Source of the DNA: Megascapheus bottae
Lineage: Eukaryota; Chordata; Mammalia; Rodentia; Geomyidae
Assembly: GCA_024803745.1 (NCBI GenBank)
Contig: JANJXV010000151.1
Span: forward strand, 1,674,001 to 1,738,000
Direction of reading: 5' to 3'
DNA: 64,000 nucleotides
Shown piece after piece: positions 40,602 through 51,224 of this stretch. Under the pieces are notes generated by a model that saw only the letters and a program-made list of their open reading frames with translations, searched no databases and had not been told where the DNA came from. A program made the translations under genes and the position numbers. Every line of letters begins with the position of its first letter. The first letter of the stretch is position 1.

Positions 40602-43600
40602 AATCAATGGACTTAACTCTCCAATTAAATGGCATATTCTGTCTAGTTGGAACAAAAAGCAAGAGCCATCGTTCTGCTGTCTTCAAGAGACACATCTTAC
40701 CCAAAAACAATCATCTTTTGAAAGTGAGAGGTTGGAATAAACTCTATCAATCTAACTGCCCCCATAAACAGGCTGGAGTTGCCATCCTCATATCAGATAC
40801 AATAGACTTCAAACTAAAATTAGTAAGAAAAGACAAAGAAGGTTACTACATACTACTGAAGGGATCTTTCCTCCAGGAAGCATAACGATCCTAAATATTT
40901 ACACACCCAATCCCGGAGCTCCAAACTTCATCAAGCAAACTTTACTTACACTGAAACCATACATAGATCGAAATACAGTGATTGTTGGTGAGTTTAACAC
41001 ACCACTCTCACCTATGGACAGAACAACAAGGCAAAAACTCAAAGGAGAAACCTTAGAACTAAACAACTATATAGACCGACTAGATGTAACAGACATCTGC
41101 AGAATATTCCACCCAGTAACACCACAATATACGTTTTTCTCAGCAGGACATGGAACATTTTCCAAAATAGACCACATCTTAGGCCATAAAGCAAACCTGG
41201 ACAGATTCAGAAACACTGAAATTATTCCATGCACACTCTCAGACCATAAAGGCATCAAATTGGAGCTGAACACACATCTCCACCAAAGACAACCCTGTAA
41301 CTCATGGAGACTGAACAACACATTGTTGAATCAAAATCAATGGGTAATCGAAGAGATCAGAACAGATATCCAACTGTTTATGAAATTTAACAATAAGGCC
41401 ACACAAATATCAACTCCTTAGGGACACAACAAAGGCAGTACTCAGAGGAAAATTTATAGCGCTGAGTGCCTACAACAGCAAGTTGGAAAAATGGCAAACC
41501 AACTAGTTAATATCTCACCTTAACCTCCTGGAAAAAGAGCAACAAACCAACCCTAAACCCATTAGGAGAAAGCAAATTATTAAAATCAAAGCAGAATTAA
41601 ATGATTTGGAATAAAAAAACTACAGAAAGAATCAACAAAACAAGACGTTGGTTCTTTGAAAGAATTAACAAAATTGACAAGCCCTTAGCAAATCTTACCA
41701 AAAAAAGAAGAGAGCATATCGAAATAAACAAAATCGCAGATGAAAATGGTAATATCACAAGAGAAATTACCAAGATCCAGAATATCATGAGGGAATACTT
41801 CTCAAAACTTTACGCCAACAAATTTGAGAATCTAGAAGAAATGGATGAATTCCTAGACAATATTAACATACCCACACTGAACCAAGAAGAGCTAACCCAA
41901 CTCAACAGGCCTATTTCAAGCTCTGAAATAGAAATGGAAATAAGACAACTTCCACTTAAAAAGAGCCCAGGGCCAGATGGATTCACAGCTGAATTCTATA
42001 AGGTCTTCAAAGCAGAGCTCACACCAATACTCCTCAAGCTCTTCAACGAAATTGAAAATGAAGGTTCTTTACCAAACTCATTCTGTGAAGCCAGTATATC
42101 CCTCATCACCAAACCAGACAGAGATTCATCAAAGAAAGAGATCTATAGACCCATTTCTTTGATGAACATCGATGCAAAACTTCTCAACAAAATACTGGCC
42201 AACCTTCTACAACAACTCATGAAAAAATTATACACTATGATCAAACTGGATTCATCACAGGGAGGCAAAGCTGGTTCAACATACACAAATCAATTAATAT
42301 AATTCAACACATCAACAGGAGCAGGGATAAAATCACATGATTGTCTCAATAGATGCGGAAAAGGCATTTGACAAGATCCAGAACCCCTTTATATTAAAAG
42401 ATGTGGAGAAACTAAGAATCCATGGAACATTTCTGAATGTAATAAAGGCTGTGTATGAGAAACCCACTGCCAGTATTATACTAAATGGTGAAAATCTAAA
42501 GCCATTCCCTCTAAAATTAGAAACGAGACAAGGATGCCCACTCTCTCCACTCCTTTTTAACATAGTACTAGAATTCCTAGGCAGTGCAATAAGGCAAGAA
42601 GCAAGCATAAAGGGGATCCAAGTAGGGAAAGAGGAAATAAAACTATCCCTCTTTGCAGATGACATGATTTTGTATTTAAAGAATTCTATAGCCTCTACTC
42701 CCAAGTTCCTTGAGCTGATTCAAAGCTTTGGAAGGGTAGCAGGCCATGAAATCAACCCTCACAAATCAACTGCCTTACTTTACGCCAACACTGAGAGGAA
42801 CGAGGCAATAATCAGGAAAGAAATTCCTTTCACAATAGCCTCAAAGAAAATAAAGTACCTAGCAGTTAGCTTAACTAAGAATGTAAAGACCGTTTAGATG
42901 AAAACTTTAAAACCATAAAAAAGGAAATTAAAGTAGAACTAAGGAAATGGAAAAACCTCCCATGCTCCTGGATTGGAAGAATCAACATTGTGAAAATGAC
43001 AATCTTGCCAAGGGCTATCTACAAATTCAATGTAATACCAATCAACATCCCAATGTCATTCTTTAAAGAAATAGAAGAGGCAATTCAAAATTTCATATGG
43101 AATAATAAAAGACCCCGTGTAGCAAAAACACTTCTTAGCAGAAAGAACAGCGCTGGAGGAATTTCAATTCCAAACTTAAGACTCTATTACGGAGCTATAA
43201 TTCTCAAAACAGCTTGGTACTGGCACAAGAACAGGCCTGAAGTCCAATGGAGTAGAACTGCGGACCCAGATATTAAACCACAGACCTATGGCCACCTAAT
43301 CTTTGACAAGGGAGCCAAAAAAATAGAATGGAAGAAAGATAGCCTCTTCAACAATTTGTGCTGGCAGAACGGGTTAATCACCTGCAGAAAACTAAAGTTG
43401 GATCCTTCTTTGTCACCTTGCACTAGAATTAACTACAAATGGATCAAAGACCTGGAGGTAAAAGCTGACACACTGAAAAGTTCACAGGAAGGAATAGGAG
43501 ATACACTAGGCCTCCTTGTCACAGGTCGAAACTTTCTTAATAAGGACCAAGAATCACAACAAATCAGAGAAAGGCTGGATAAGTGGGACTGCATTAAACT

Positions 43601-44398
43601 GCAGAGCTTTTGTATGGCAACGGATATATCTAGTAAACTAATCAGGAAGCCTACAGAGTGGGAGAAGATCTTCACCAACCAAACAACGGACAAAGGCCTC
43701 ATATCTAAAATATATCAACAACTCAAAAAATTGAATCACTCCAAAACTAACCTCCAAAGTAACACCCATCCCATGAAAAATAGGCCAAAGACTTAAAGAG
43801 AGTCTTCTCTGAAGAAGAAACAAAAATGGCCTATAGACACATGAAGAAATGCTCCACATCTCTGGTCATAAAAGAAATGCAAATCAAAACAAGACTAAGA
43901 TTCCACCTCACTCCATTTAGAATGGCCAGGATCAGGAAAACGAATGACAACAGATGCTGGAGGGGATGTGGCCAGGAGGGATCACTACTACACTGTTGAT
44001 GGGAGTGCAAACTCGTTCAACCACTATGGAAAGCAGTGTGGCAGTGCCTCAAAAGGCTAAACATAGAACTCCCCTATGACCCAGCAATTCCACTACTTGG
44101 CATTTACCCAACAATCCAGAAACAAGGGCATACTAAACCCACTAGCACAACAATGTTCATTGCAGCACTATTCACCATAGTAAAGATATGGAACCAACCC
44201 AGATGTCCCTCAGTTGATGAGTGGATCAACAAGTTGTGGTATTTGTACACAATGGAAATCTATGCTGCTGTCAGAAAGAATGACATCGCCCCATTTGTTA
44301 GGAAATGGAAAGACTTAGAACAAATCATATTAAGTGAAGTAAGCCAGACTCAAAGGAACTTAGGCTCAGTGGTTTCCCTCATTCGTCATAATCAGTAG
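40602..44398 (+). pseudogene. LINE-1 ORF2 (endonuclease-reverse transcriptase), broken
   Basis: This is the retrotransposon ORF2, which normally nicks DNA and reverse-transcribes the element RNA. The apurinic-type endonuclease covers about 40602-41310 with a frameshift near 40710 and another near 40880. The reverse transcriptase follows, with [14 protein letters not shown] near 41956-41998 and FADD at 42652-42663. The C-terminal region reads WRGCGQEG and LLHC around 43960-44000. The open pieces are 40574-40885, 40978-41421, 41601-42302, 42337-42897, 42990-43796 and 44036-44398, in different frames, so at least five breaks disable it. In the endonuclease the usual GDFN motif reads GEFN (at about 40987-40998), losing a conserved catalytic aspartate. 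Confidence 0.9.
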
Positions 44399-44808
44399 AA
44401 ACCTTGGGCTCTACTAGCAGAGATTGTGAATAGAGCAAAAGGCCATATATAAGGCCATATAATGTGAAGCTAATTGAAAGGACCTCCAGGATATTGACAC
44501 AAAAGCCATATAATGAATGATTGTTGTCCTTAATGTACTATGTTGTCTCTCATCTCGTTTGCTGTCCCTTGGTTATCCCATATTGGTATAGTATCTCACT
44601 TTATCTTATATATTGAATTTATTTGTATTTGGATATTTGAAATTTGATAGGGAAGGGGGGAAAACCAAGACGGGTGGGGGGTGTGGGGTTGGAGGGAAAT
44701 GGGTACCAAGACATGTGAAAGGGTATCAATGTATGTGAATTAATGCACCTTCTATCTGGCAAATATCATATAACCCTGTTACTAATTACAATAAAAAATG
44801 GAAAAAAA
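40602..44808 (+). mobile_element. LINE-1, 5'-truncated at the ORF2 start; ORF2 plus 3' UTR and A-rich tail
   Basis: It starts at the ORF2 N-terminal codons (AATGGACTTAACTCTCC matches 48011 of the third LINE-1). It continues through endonuclease, reverse transcriptase and Cys-rich C-terminus to about 44398, then a 3' UTR with a G-rich tract (GGGAAGGGGGGAAAACC) and AATTACAATAAAAAATGG. There is no ORF1 or 5' UTR. The 1.35-kb segmental duplication begins directly after its tail. Confidence 0.92.
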
Positions 44809-44868
44809 GAAAGTTGTAGTGTGTGGGGAGGATGATGGGGTCAAATACATTTCTTCTTTGAAATTTAC

Positions 44869-45035
44869 CTCATCTGGTTGCCCTGGATTTTCCTGGCCTT
44901 CTTCTTAGAGAAAGTTCTGTTATACTGGATTTGTGGCTTGGCAATGATCTAGCGTGTACATCTTCGTGTAAGACATCCACAACTTCCATGCCTGAGACTC
45001 GAGTTTCCTGACCTTTGGCAACAGTACAGCAACAT
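44869..45035 (-). pseudogene. RalGDS-like exon 1, duplicated copy, broken
   Basis: On the minus strand an ATG at 45035 opens MLLYCCQRSGNSSLRHG, then CGCLTRRCTR and a TAG, then continues in frame with IIAKPQIQYNR and SKKKARKIQG. It ends at a good donor, GATGAG before GTAAAT, at 44869/44868. The start with paired cysteines followed by a basic stretch resembles the N-terminus of rodent RalGDS-like proteins, as I remember them. Identification rests mainly on the downstream exons near the other copy (52.2-53.5 kb). The in-frame stop and the absence of later exons near this copy make it a pseudogene fragment. If the family is wrong, it is still a duplicated exon-like segment. Confidence 0.5.
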
Positions 45036-45434
45036 CTTTCTTCCTCCTGAGCCACAGGCCAAGTGAGCTGGCTTGAGCTGGTTGTTAGTTACAGTGGCTT
45101 GGTTACCAGGGTTCCATAATCTGTTCCATTGTGAGGGAGGCAGGGTCACCTTTCAGGGCCCAATGACCAAAGATCCTTGCTCACAAAAGGCCTCAGCAAA
45201 GACATACTGGAGGCTGAACATCTCCTCCAATCTCACAATATACAGTGGATGTATAAAACAGCACACCTTATTTGTCCAATCCCAATGTCTTCCACTAGGC
45301 CCAACTACCAGTCTGGTCTCAGGCTCAAGGAGCCTTTCTTAGGTAAGATCCAAACTTAAGGGACAATATTGCCGTCAACCATTACAAAACATTTGCTTCA
45401 CAGTGCCTTCCCTGATGCATTTTCCCCTTGTCGA

Positions 45435-45633
45435 ATTTTTTTTTGTTTTTTCTAGTCTTGGCACTTGACCTCAGAGTGTGAACATTGTTCTTGGGCTTTC
45501 TTTAGGCTTTAGGTGTCCTACCGAGCCACAGCACCACTTGCAGCGTTTTCTATGTATGTGGTAATGAGGAATCAAACCTGAGTCTTTTTGCTTGTTAGCC
45601 AAGTACTCTACCACTAGGTGAAACACACAGGGC
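45435..45633 (-). mobile_element. ID-like dimer SINE, reverse (inside duplication copy 1)
   Basis: GAGCCACAGCACCACTTGCA and AAGTACTCTACCACTAGGTG are reversed ID-like segments. The same insertion is at 54268-54456. Confidence 0.75.
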
Positions 45634-45836
45634 ATCTTCCACATATCTTGAGGTCAATCTACTAGGATATTATTAGGTTTCTGTATCCTAATCAATTTTT
45701 TCCTGATGATTAGCTTTGCTGTCATGTGTAAAAAATGCAAGAGGGAAAAACACAGAAGAATTAGTGAAATTATAAAAAAAAGCATTAGACACAGTTAAGT
45801 GTTCATTCTTTGTAGGAGAAAAGATATTTGGATATG

Positions 45837-45856
45837 ATGATGATGATGATGACTTT
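45837..45856. repeat. (ATG)n / (GAT)n triplet run
   Basis: ATGATGATGATGATGATG, with a slightly shorter counterpart at about 54660-54675 in the other duplication copy. Confidence 0.8.
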
Positions 45857-45882
45857 ATAATTACTATGTCAGGGTTGAGAGT

Positions 45883-46065
45883 TTGGCATAGTGGTAGAGT
45901 GCTTGCCTAGCATCCATGAAGATCTGGGTTTGATTGCTCAGTATCACATAGATAGAAAATCTAGATGTGGCACTGTGGCTCAAGTGGCAGAGGGCTAGAC
46001 TTGAGAAAACCCGAGGACAGTGTTCAGGCCCTGAATTCAAGCCCCAAGAGTGGCAGAAAGATAAA
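45883..46065 (+). mobile_element. ID-like dimer SINE (inside duplication copy 1)
   Basis: GTTTGGCATAGTGGTAGAG and TTGCCTAGCATCCATGAAG are followed by GGCACTGTGGCTCAAGTGGC. The counterpart is at 54700-54885. Confidence 0.8.
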
Positions 46066-46180
46066 AGAAAATAAAAATGCTTTTTACGAGCTAATTCACT
46101 CACAGCATTTGCTTCTGAAATCTTCGCTTCTGCATCTTGTGAAATACCCCTTTCCCTCAACGTAGACAAGAAAAAGAGAT

Positions 46181-46740
46181 CCATCCCATGGTCCACTGTG
46201 AGGCCACTGGTTGGGCTAAGAGCTAGTCGTGCAGCAACACATAAGTTTTATTCTAATACTTTCCAAACTTTGTACTCAAATATGCTACCTACTTACCAAC
46301 TTAGGTCAGTTATCCTTATGCTATACCTTTTCTTCATGACTACAATATTCGTACACTCCTACGTTAATCCTTTTGTACCTCCCCTGACCTCTCTCATTCT
46401 TTTTTTCTATCTCTGGACGTCTGCTCGTCTTTCAACCCTTATACTGCACGGATCTACACTTGATGGCTGTTGAGCAATATTGTATATGTAGGTGGTTAAT
46501 TATTCTCTAGGCTCAGAGGGACTTAAAGACAATAGAGATTGGATTGAGAGGCTTATTGTTTTGGGTATAAATCGCTTATCAGTGGTTGTATTAGACTGGT
46601 CTGTAAGTGCACAAAAAGAAAGAGTGATAATACCAATCAAAACTTGTGAACATCTAGTGTCTGCCAGCTACAGAGGTCTAGGTTGGTTATATCTGAAAAA
46701 CTATAATCGTATTTAGTAGTAATCTTGCTCCCATTTTCAA
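46181..46740 (+). promoter_or_regulatory. Probable LINE-1 5' UTR
   Basis: Non-coding sequence directly upstream of ORF1, where LINE-1 elements carry their internal promoter. I see no tandem monomers of the mouse type. The short frames at 46198-46473 and 46492-46716 look like chance. The assignment is by position only. Confidence 0.5.
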
Positions 46741-47741
46741 ATGGGCACAACAAGAAACTCAAGAAAAATGTCAAATCAAGAAACAACATCCCCCACCTAA
46801 TGTAAATAGGCAATGGAACAGTCACTGGCAAACCTAGAGGAGAGTCTTCCAAGTGCTACACAAATGCAATTGATAAACATCATTAATGAAAAATGTGAAA
46901 ATATAAAGAAAGAGATAATGGAGGAAGCCATACCTGAACAAGAGGAAAGCAAAAACAAGGTGATAAGTGAAAAAGAAGAAGCCATAAAGGAGGCCATAAT
47001 AAAGGTTTTTCAAAGAAAGATGGATGAATTCATAGAATCCACAAATAAAAACTGGACCAAACTCCAGCAAATGTCCAAAGAAAATAAAGCTACTGAGCTA
47101 ACCACTCAAAAGGAAATCAAGGAGATAGAGAAATCCATACATGATCTAAAACAAGAGACACAAGGCATAAAAAGTGAGCAATTAGAAGCAAGGGAGAGGA
47201 AAAATAAAGTAGATAGCTTTGATAGCAGGTTAGACAATGCAGAGGAGAGAATTTCCGGGGCTGAAGATAATTTAGGTATTATAAAGAACAGAAAATGAGT
47301 CAATCCAAATCTAGGAAATATGAGAGAGTGCTTCAGGAGGTCCAAGATACAATTAGGAAGCCTACTTTAAGGCTAGTTGGTATTGAGGAGGGCGTGGAGA
47401 AAGAGGTCAATGGTATTGGAAATATACTTCAGGGAATCATCTCAGAGAATTTCCCAGATATCCAGAAGGGCAGGCCCATCCACATACGAGAAGCTTTTAG
47501 AACCCCAAACAGACCTGACCAGAAAAGAACATCCCACCGCCACATTGTGATCCGAACTGGATCAATAGAAACGAAAGGAAAGATCCTAAAGGCAGCCAGG
47601 GAAAAGGGATCAGTAACCTATAAAGGCAAACCAATCAGAATAACCCCAGATTTCTCAGCAGAGACCAGGCAAGCACGAAGTGACTGGAAGCATATATGTC
47701 ATGCCCTTAAATCAAATAACTACCAACCAAGAATACTGTAG
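46741..47741 (+). pseudogene. LINE-1 ORF1 (RNA-binding chaperone), broken
   Basis: ORF1 makes the trimeric RNA-binding protein of the LINE-1 particle. The likely start is the ATG at 46741 (MGTTRNSRKM), with an in-frame TAA at 46798 soon after. From 46813 to about 47280 the frame is open and rich in Lys/Glu heptads (for example EKEEAIKEAIIKVFQRK), forming the coiled coil. Near 47295 the frame shifts. The next piece (47295-47741) contains the RRM-like part (RLVGIEEGVEKEVNGI) and the C-terminal domain (HRHIVIRT, TPDFSAETRQAR). Two lesions, an early stop and a frameshift, disable it. Length is about 330 codons, normal for mammalian ORF1. Confidence 0.88.
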
Positions 47742-47970
47742 CCAGCTATGCTCTCACTCAAACTGAGGGAACAATAAAACATTCCATTCCAGGGAAAAGC
47801 TGCAACAATATGTCGAAACAAAACCAACACTACAGAGAATTCTCAACGATGCTCTATACATACAAAACCAAAATAAATGCATTATAGGGAAAGAAATGGC
47901 ACCTAAACAGCATACCATCTAAGGACCACAAGAACTGTCAAGACACAGGCCCTACTAAAAGCTTTTAAAA
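47742..47970 (+). other. LINE-1 inter-ORF spacer
   Basis: Non-coding A-rich stretch between the ORF1 stop and the ORF2 ATG at 47971 (MVGTNKYLSILTLNINGL). Confidence 0.75.
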
Positions 47971-49539
47971 ATGGTAGGAACTAATAAATATCTCTCAATC
48001 CTAACTCTCAATATCAATGGACTTAACTCTCCAATTAAACGGCATAGGCTGTCTAGTTGGATCAAAAAGCAAGAGCCATCGTTCTGCTGTCTTCAAGAAA
48101 CACTTCTTACCCAAAAACAATCATCTTTTGAAAGTGAGAGGTTGGAATAAACTCTATCAAGCTAACTGCCCCCATAAACAGGCTGGAGTTGCCATCCTCA
48201 TATCAGATACAATAGACTTCAAACTAAAATTAGTAAGAAAAGACAAAGAAGGTTACAACATACTACTAAAGGGATCTTTCCTCCAGGAAGACATAACGAT
48301 CCTAAATATTTACACACCCAATCCCGGAGCTCCAAACTTCATCAAGCAAACTTTACTTACACTGAAACCATACAGAGATCGAAATACAGTGATTGTTGGT
48401 GAGTTTAACACACCACTCTCACCTATGCACAGATCAACAAGGCAAAAACTCAAAAGAGAAACCTTAGAACTGAACAACTATATAGACCGACTAGATGTAA
48501 CAGACATCTGCAGAATATTCCACCCAGTAACACCACAATATACGTTTTTCTCAGCAGCACATGGAACATTTTCCAAAATAGACCACATCCTAGGCCATAA
48601 AGCAAACCTGGACAGATTCAAAAACACTGAAATTATTCCGTGCACACTCTCAGACCATAAAGGCATCAAATTGGAGCTGAACACACATCTCCACCAAAGA
48701 AAACCCTGTAACTCATGGAGACTGAACAACACATTGTTGAATCAAAAACAATGGGTAATCGAAGAGATCAGAACAGATATCCAACTGTTTATGAAATTTA
48801 ACAATAAGGAGCACACAAATATCAACTCCTTAGGGACACAACAAAGGCAGTACTCAGAGGAAAATTTATAGCGCTGAGTGCCTACAACAGGAAGTTGGAA
48901 AAATGGCAAACCAACTAGTTAATGTCTCACCCTAACCTCCTGGAAAAAGAGCAACAAACCAACCCTAAACCCATTAGGAGAAAGCAAATTATTAAAATCA
49001 AAGCAGAATTAAATGATTTGGAATAAAAAAACTATAGAAAGAATCAACAAAACAAGGAGTGGGTTCTTTGAAAGAATTAACAAAATTGACAAGCCCTTAG
49101 CATATCTTACCAAAAAAAGAAGAGAGCATATCGAAATAAACAAAATCGCAGATGAAAATGGTAATATCACGACAGAAATTAACAAGATCCAGAATATCAT
49201 GAGGGAATACTTCTCAAACCTTACGCCAACAAATTTGAGAATCTAGAAGAAATGGAAGAATTCCTAGACAATATTAACATACCCACACTGAACCAAGAAG
49301 AGCTAACCCAACTCAACAGGCCTATTTCAAGCTCTGAAATAGAAATGGAAATTAGACAACTTCCACTTAAAAAGAGCCCAGGGCCAGATGGATTCACAGC
49401 TGAATTCTATAAGGTCTTCAAAGCAGAGGTCACACCAATACTCCTCAAGCTCTTCAACGAAATTGAAAATGAAGGTTCATTACCAAACTCATTCTGTGAA
49501 GCATTAAACTGCAGAGCTTTTGTATGGCAACGGATATAG
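47971..49539 (+). pseudogene. LINE-1 ORF2, broken and internally deleted
   Basis: The canonical start is 47971. The N-terminus (NINGLNSPIKRHRLSSWIKK) is in one frame. After the A run near 48110 the reading continues in another frame as the 48017-48871 open stretch, carrying the endonuclease. The same frameshift is present in the 40.6-kb element. GEFN replaces the usual GDFN at about 48399-48410. SDHKGIKLEL (distal catalytic Asp-His) is kept. The linker and the start of the reverse transcriptase follow (49013-49246, 49252-49500; [14 protein letters not shown] near 49370). At 49502 the palm, thumb and connection are deleted and a short C-terminal piece is attached out of context. Confidence 0.88.
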
Positions 49540-49604
49540 CTAGTAAACTAATCAGGAAGCCTACACAGTGGGAGAAGATCTTCACCAACCAAACAATATG
49601 GCTT

Positions 49605-49725
49605 CAACTCATGGCCAGAGCACTGTCCTAGGGCTTGCTCAAGGATAGCACTTTACTTCAGCCAGCCAACTCCCGGTCCAAATAGGCCACTCTTGAAGCT
49701 AGAATTACAGAGATCTGCCATAATA
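49605..49725 (-). mobile_element. SINE fragment, reverse, degenerate
   Basis: CTTGCTCAAGGATAGCACTT and the surrounding sequence resemble the reverse ID-like tail. The rest is decayed. Confidence 0.4.
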
Positions 49726-49836
49726 CTGGCATGTCGTTATCTAAGTATATAATTTTTCTTCTATTTTTGATGGCTTTTCCTAAGTGTACATATTTCCTAC
49801 ATATTTTATGGAAAACTTCCTTCCCACTGGGCCATA

Positions 49837-50032
49837 AGTTAAGCCTAGTGGAAGAGTTCTTGCCGAGCATGAATGAAGACCCAAGTTCAATTCCTCAGCA
49901 CAACATAGATAAAAAAAAGATAAAAGTGGTGCTGTGGCACATGTGATAGAACTTGCGCCTTAAGAATAAATAAAAACAAAAACAAGAATCGTGCTCAGGT
50001 CCTGAGTCTAAGCCCAGTACTGGCAAGAAAAA
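49837..50032 (+). mobile_element. ID-like dimer SINE
   Basis: AGCCTAGTGGAAGAGTTCTT and AAGTTCAATTCCTCAGCAC are followed by GTGGTGCTGTGGCACATGTG and TCGTGCTCAGGTCCTGAG. Confidence 0.75.
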
Positions 50033-50059
50033 ATTCTGCCCAAAGTAGACATTTAAACT

Positions 50060-50190
50060 TATTGTACTTTTCAAAAAATTTGTTGTCAAGGTGATATACA
50101 AAGAGATTGCTGTTACATATGTAATGAGTACATTTCTTGTAAACACTGTTACCCCCTTCCCCTTTTTCTCTTTCCCTTCCCCCAAGTCAT
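50060..50190 (-). repeat. Interspersed repeat fragment, reverse (same family as 37736-37995)
   Basis: Read on the minus strand it gives a G/A-rich tract, then AGAAATGTACTCATTAC and ATGTAACAGCAATC, parallel to 37900-37960. The family is not recognised. Confidence 0.5.
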
Positions 50191-50611
50191 AAATTTCATT
50201 TACAACAAATATATATGTATTTTCATTCCTGAAAAAAATACTTTAAAATGTGTTCAAATAAATGATGTAGGTTGATATATTTATCAAAATGGATTACTTG
50301 AACTCTAAAATAAACATTGTAGGTAATTTTTCTCATAAAATTGTAGTAATGCTATAAAAATAATAAAAAAGGAATTTTAGTTATTAATTTCTTATGTTTT
50401 ACCTTTAACATTATTACACTAAGCATACTGTTTATGGTATTAATACAGACAGCATGAAATATGATTATGTAAAAAAATTAAATGATTAAAAATAGTAAGG
50501 TTGGGGGCCAGTAGTTTGGCTTGGTGGCACACACCCTGGACTGGCAAAAAAGAAGTAGGGTTAGATAAAACAGATTTATTTCCAAATGTGTGGGAAATGG
50601 TATGATTTCTT
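50191..50611. other. Unassigned AT-rich interval
   Basis: Low-complexity A/T sequence. A short SINE-like scrap (AGTAGTTTGGCTTGGTGGCA) lies near 50510. No gene seen. Confidence 0.5.
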
Positions 50612-50803
50612 GTTTGGCTAGTCCAGGGGCTTGAACTGAGGGACCAGAAACTGTCCTTGGCCACATTTGTTCAAGGGTGGCACTCTGACACCTGAGCCAC
50701 AGTGCCCCATCTGCTTTTTCTGTGTATGCAGTGTCGAGGAATTGAATCAAGGTCTTCTTGTATACTAGGCGAGCACTCTACAAGTAGGCCACATTCAAAG
50801 CCA
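50612..50803 (-). mobile_element. ID-like dimer SINE, reverse
   Basis: GCTTGAACTGAGGGACCAG, CCTGAGCCACAGTGCCCC and GAGCACTCTACAAGTAGGCC are reversed ID-like segments. Confidence 0.75.
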
Positions 50804-50918
50804 AAGTAGATTTTTTATGCTATTGTGGAGTTTTAATTTTCTTAAATATTTGTACAAAGCACAATTCTTATATAAACAGACTTGAACTCACAGAACAGAG
50901 TCCCACATAATATTACAG

Positions 50919-51224
50919 TTACTCTGGCACTTCTCCCGATTGACAAAACACATTTCCAGGCATCTGCTCTGTCCTTAAGCTTTGGTAGCTGACTTGTCTT
51001 TCCATGGAGGCCTGGCCTGGATTCCTGGTGATTCCATGCATTTCATAATTCCCTGTATATCCAGTAAGATTGTCTTCTGTGGGACCAGACCTGTCTGGTT
51101 TTTGGCCCACCCAGGACCTATGTGTCTGAGGTCTCACATTATAAGTGGAAAATAAAACACAGTATAATAAGCACTGAAGAACTGCACACCATAATATTAA
51201 CAATGAGAGTTTAATAGTTAGCAA
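50919..51224 (-). other. 101-codon open frame with a hydrophobic N-terminus, function unknown
   Basis: It reads MLTIKLSLLILWCAVLQC, a hydrophobic stretch long enough for a membrane segment, then a polar tail ending CQSGEVPE. I recognise no family. It directly follows, and overlaps by 7 bases, the end of the acidic frame at 51218-51592 in another frame. It lies in the region of the decayed RalGDS-like gene, so it may be 3' remains of that gene, intron, or chance. The A+T richness of its 5' part argues for chance. Confidence 0.2.

Larger units (their letters stand above)
44809..46180. repeat. Segmental duplication, copy 1 (partner 53655-55014)
   Basis: Unique-looking sequence is shared in the same orientation with 53655-55014. 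Examples are AGTGTGTGGGGAGGATGATG against AGTGTGTGGGTAGGATGATG, AGGAGCCTTTCTTAGGTAAG in both, and CCCTTTCCCTCAACGTAGAC against CCCTTTCCCTCAATGTAGAC. Offset is about 8847 at the left and 8832 at the right. Both copies contain the same reverse SINE, the same ATG/GAT triplet run and the same forward SINE, so the duplication happened after those insertions. The left end touches a LINE-1 tail and the right end touches the 5' leader of another LINE-1. Confidence 0.92.
46181..49600 (+). mobile_element. LINE-1 with 5' leader, ORF1 and ORF2, carrying an internal deletion
   Basis: In order: a leader of about 560 bp (46181-46740), ORF1 (46741-47741), an inter-ORF spacer of about 230 bp, and ORF2 from 47971. 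Compared with the 40.6-44.8 kb element, 1501 bp are missing at 49502, and the sequence stops at about 49600 without a 3' UTR. The leader start is inferred from where the segmental duplication ends; its exact edge is uncertain. Confidence 0.88.

Noticed and set aside
44809..46180. Copy 1 of the duplication as a LINE-1 3' transduction of the upstream element
   Set aside because: The segment directly follows a LINE-1 tail, but it does not end in a poly(A) tract and copy 2 has no LINE-1 upstream. Rearrangement is simpler. Not fully excluded.
46198..46716. Two plus-strand frames (91 and 74 codons) upstream of LINE-1 ORF1
   Set aside because: They lie in the LINE-1 leader and show no protein-like features or family.
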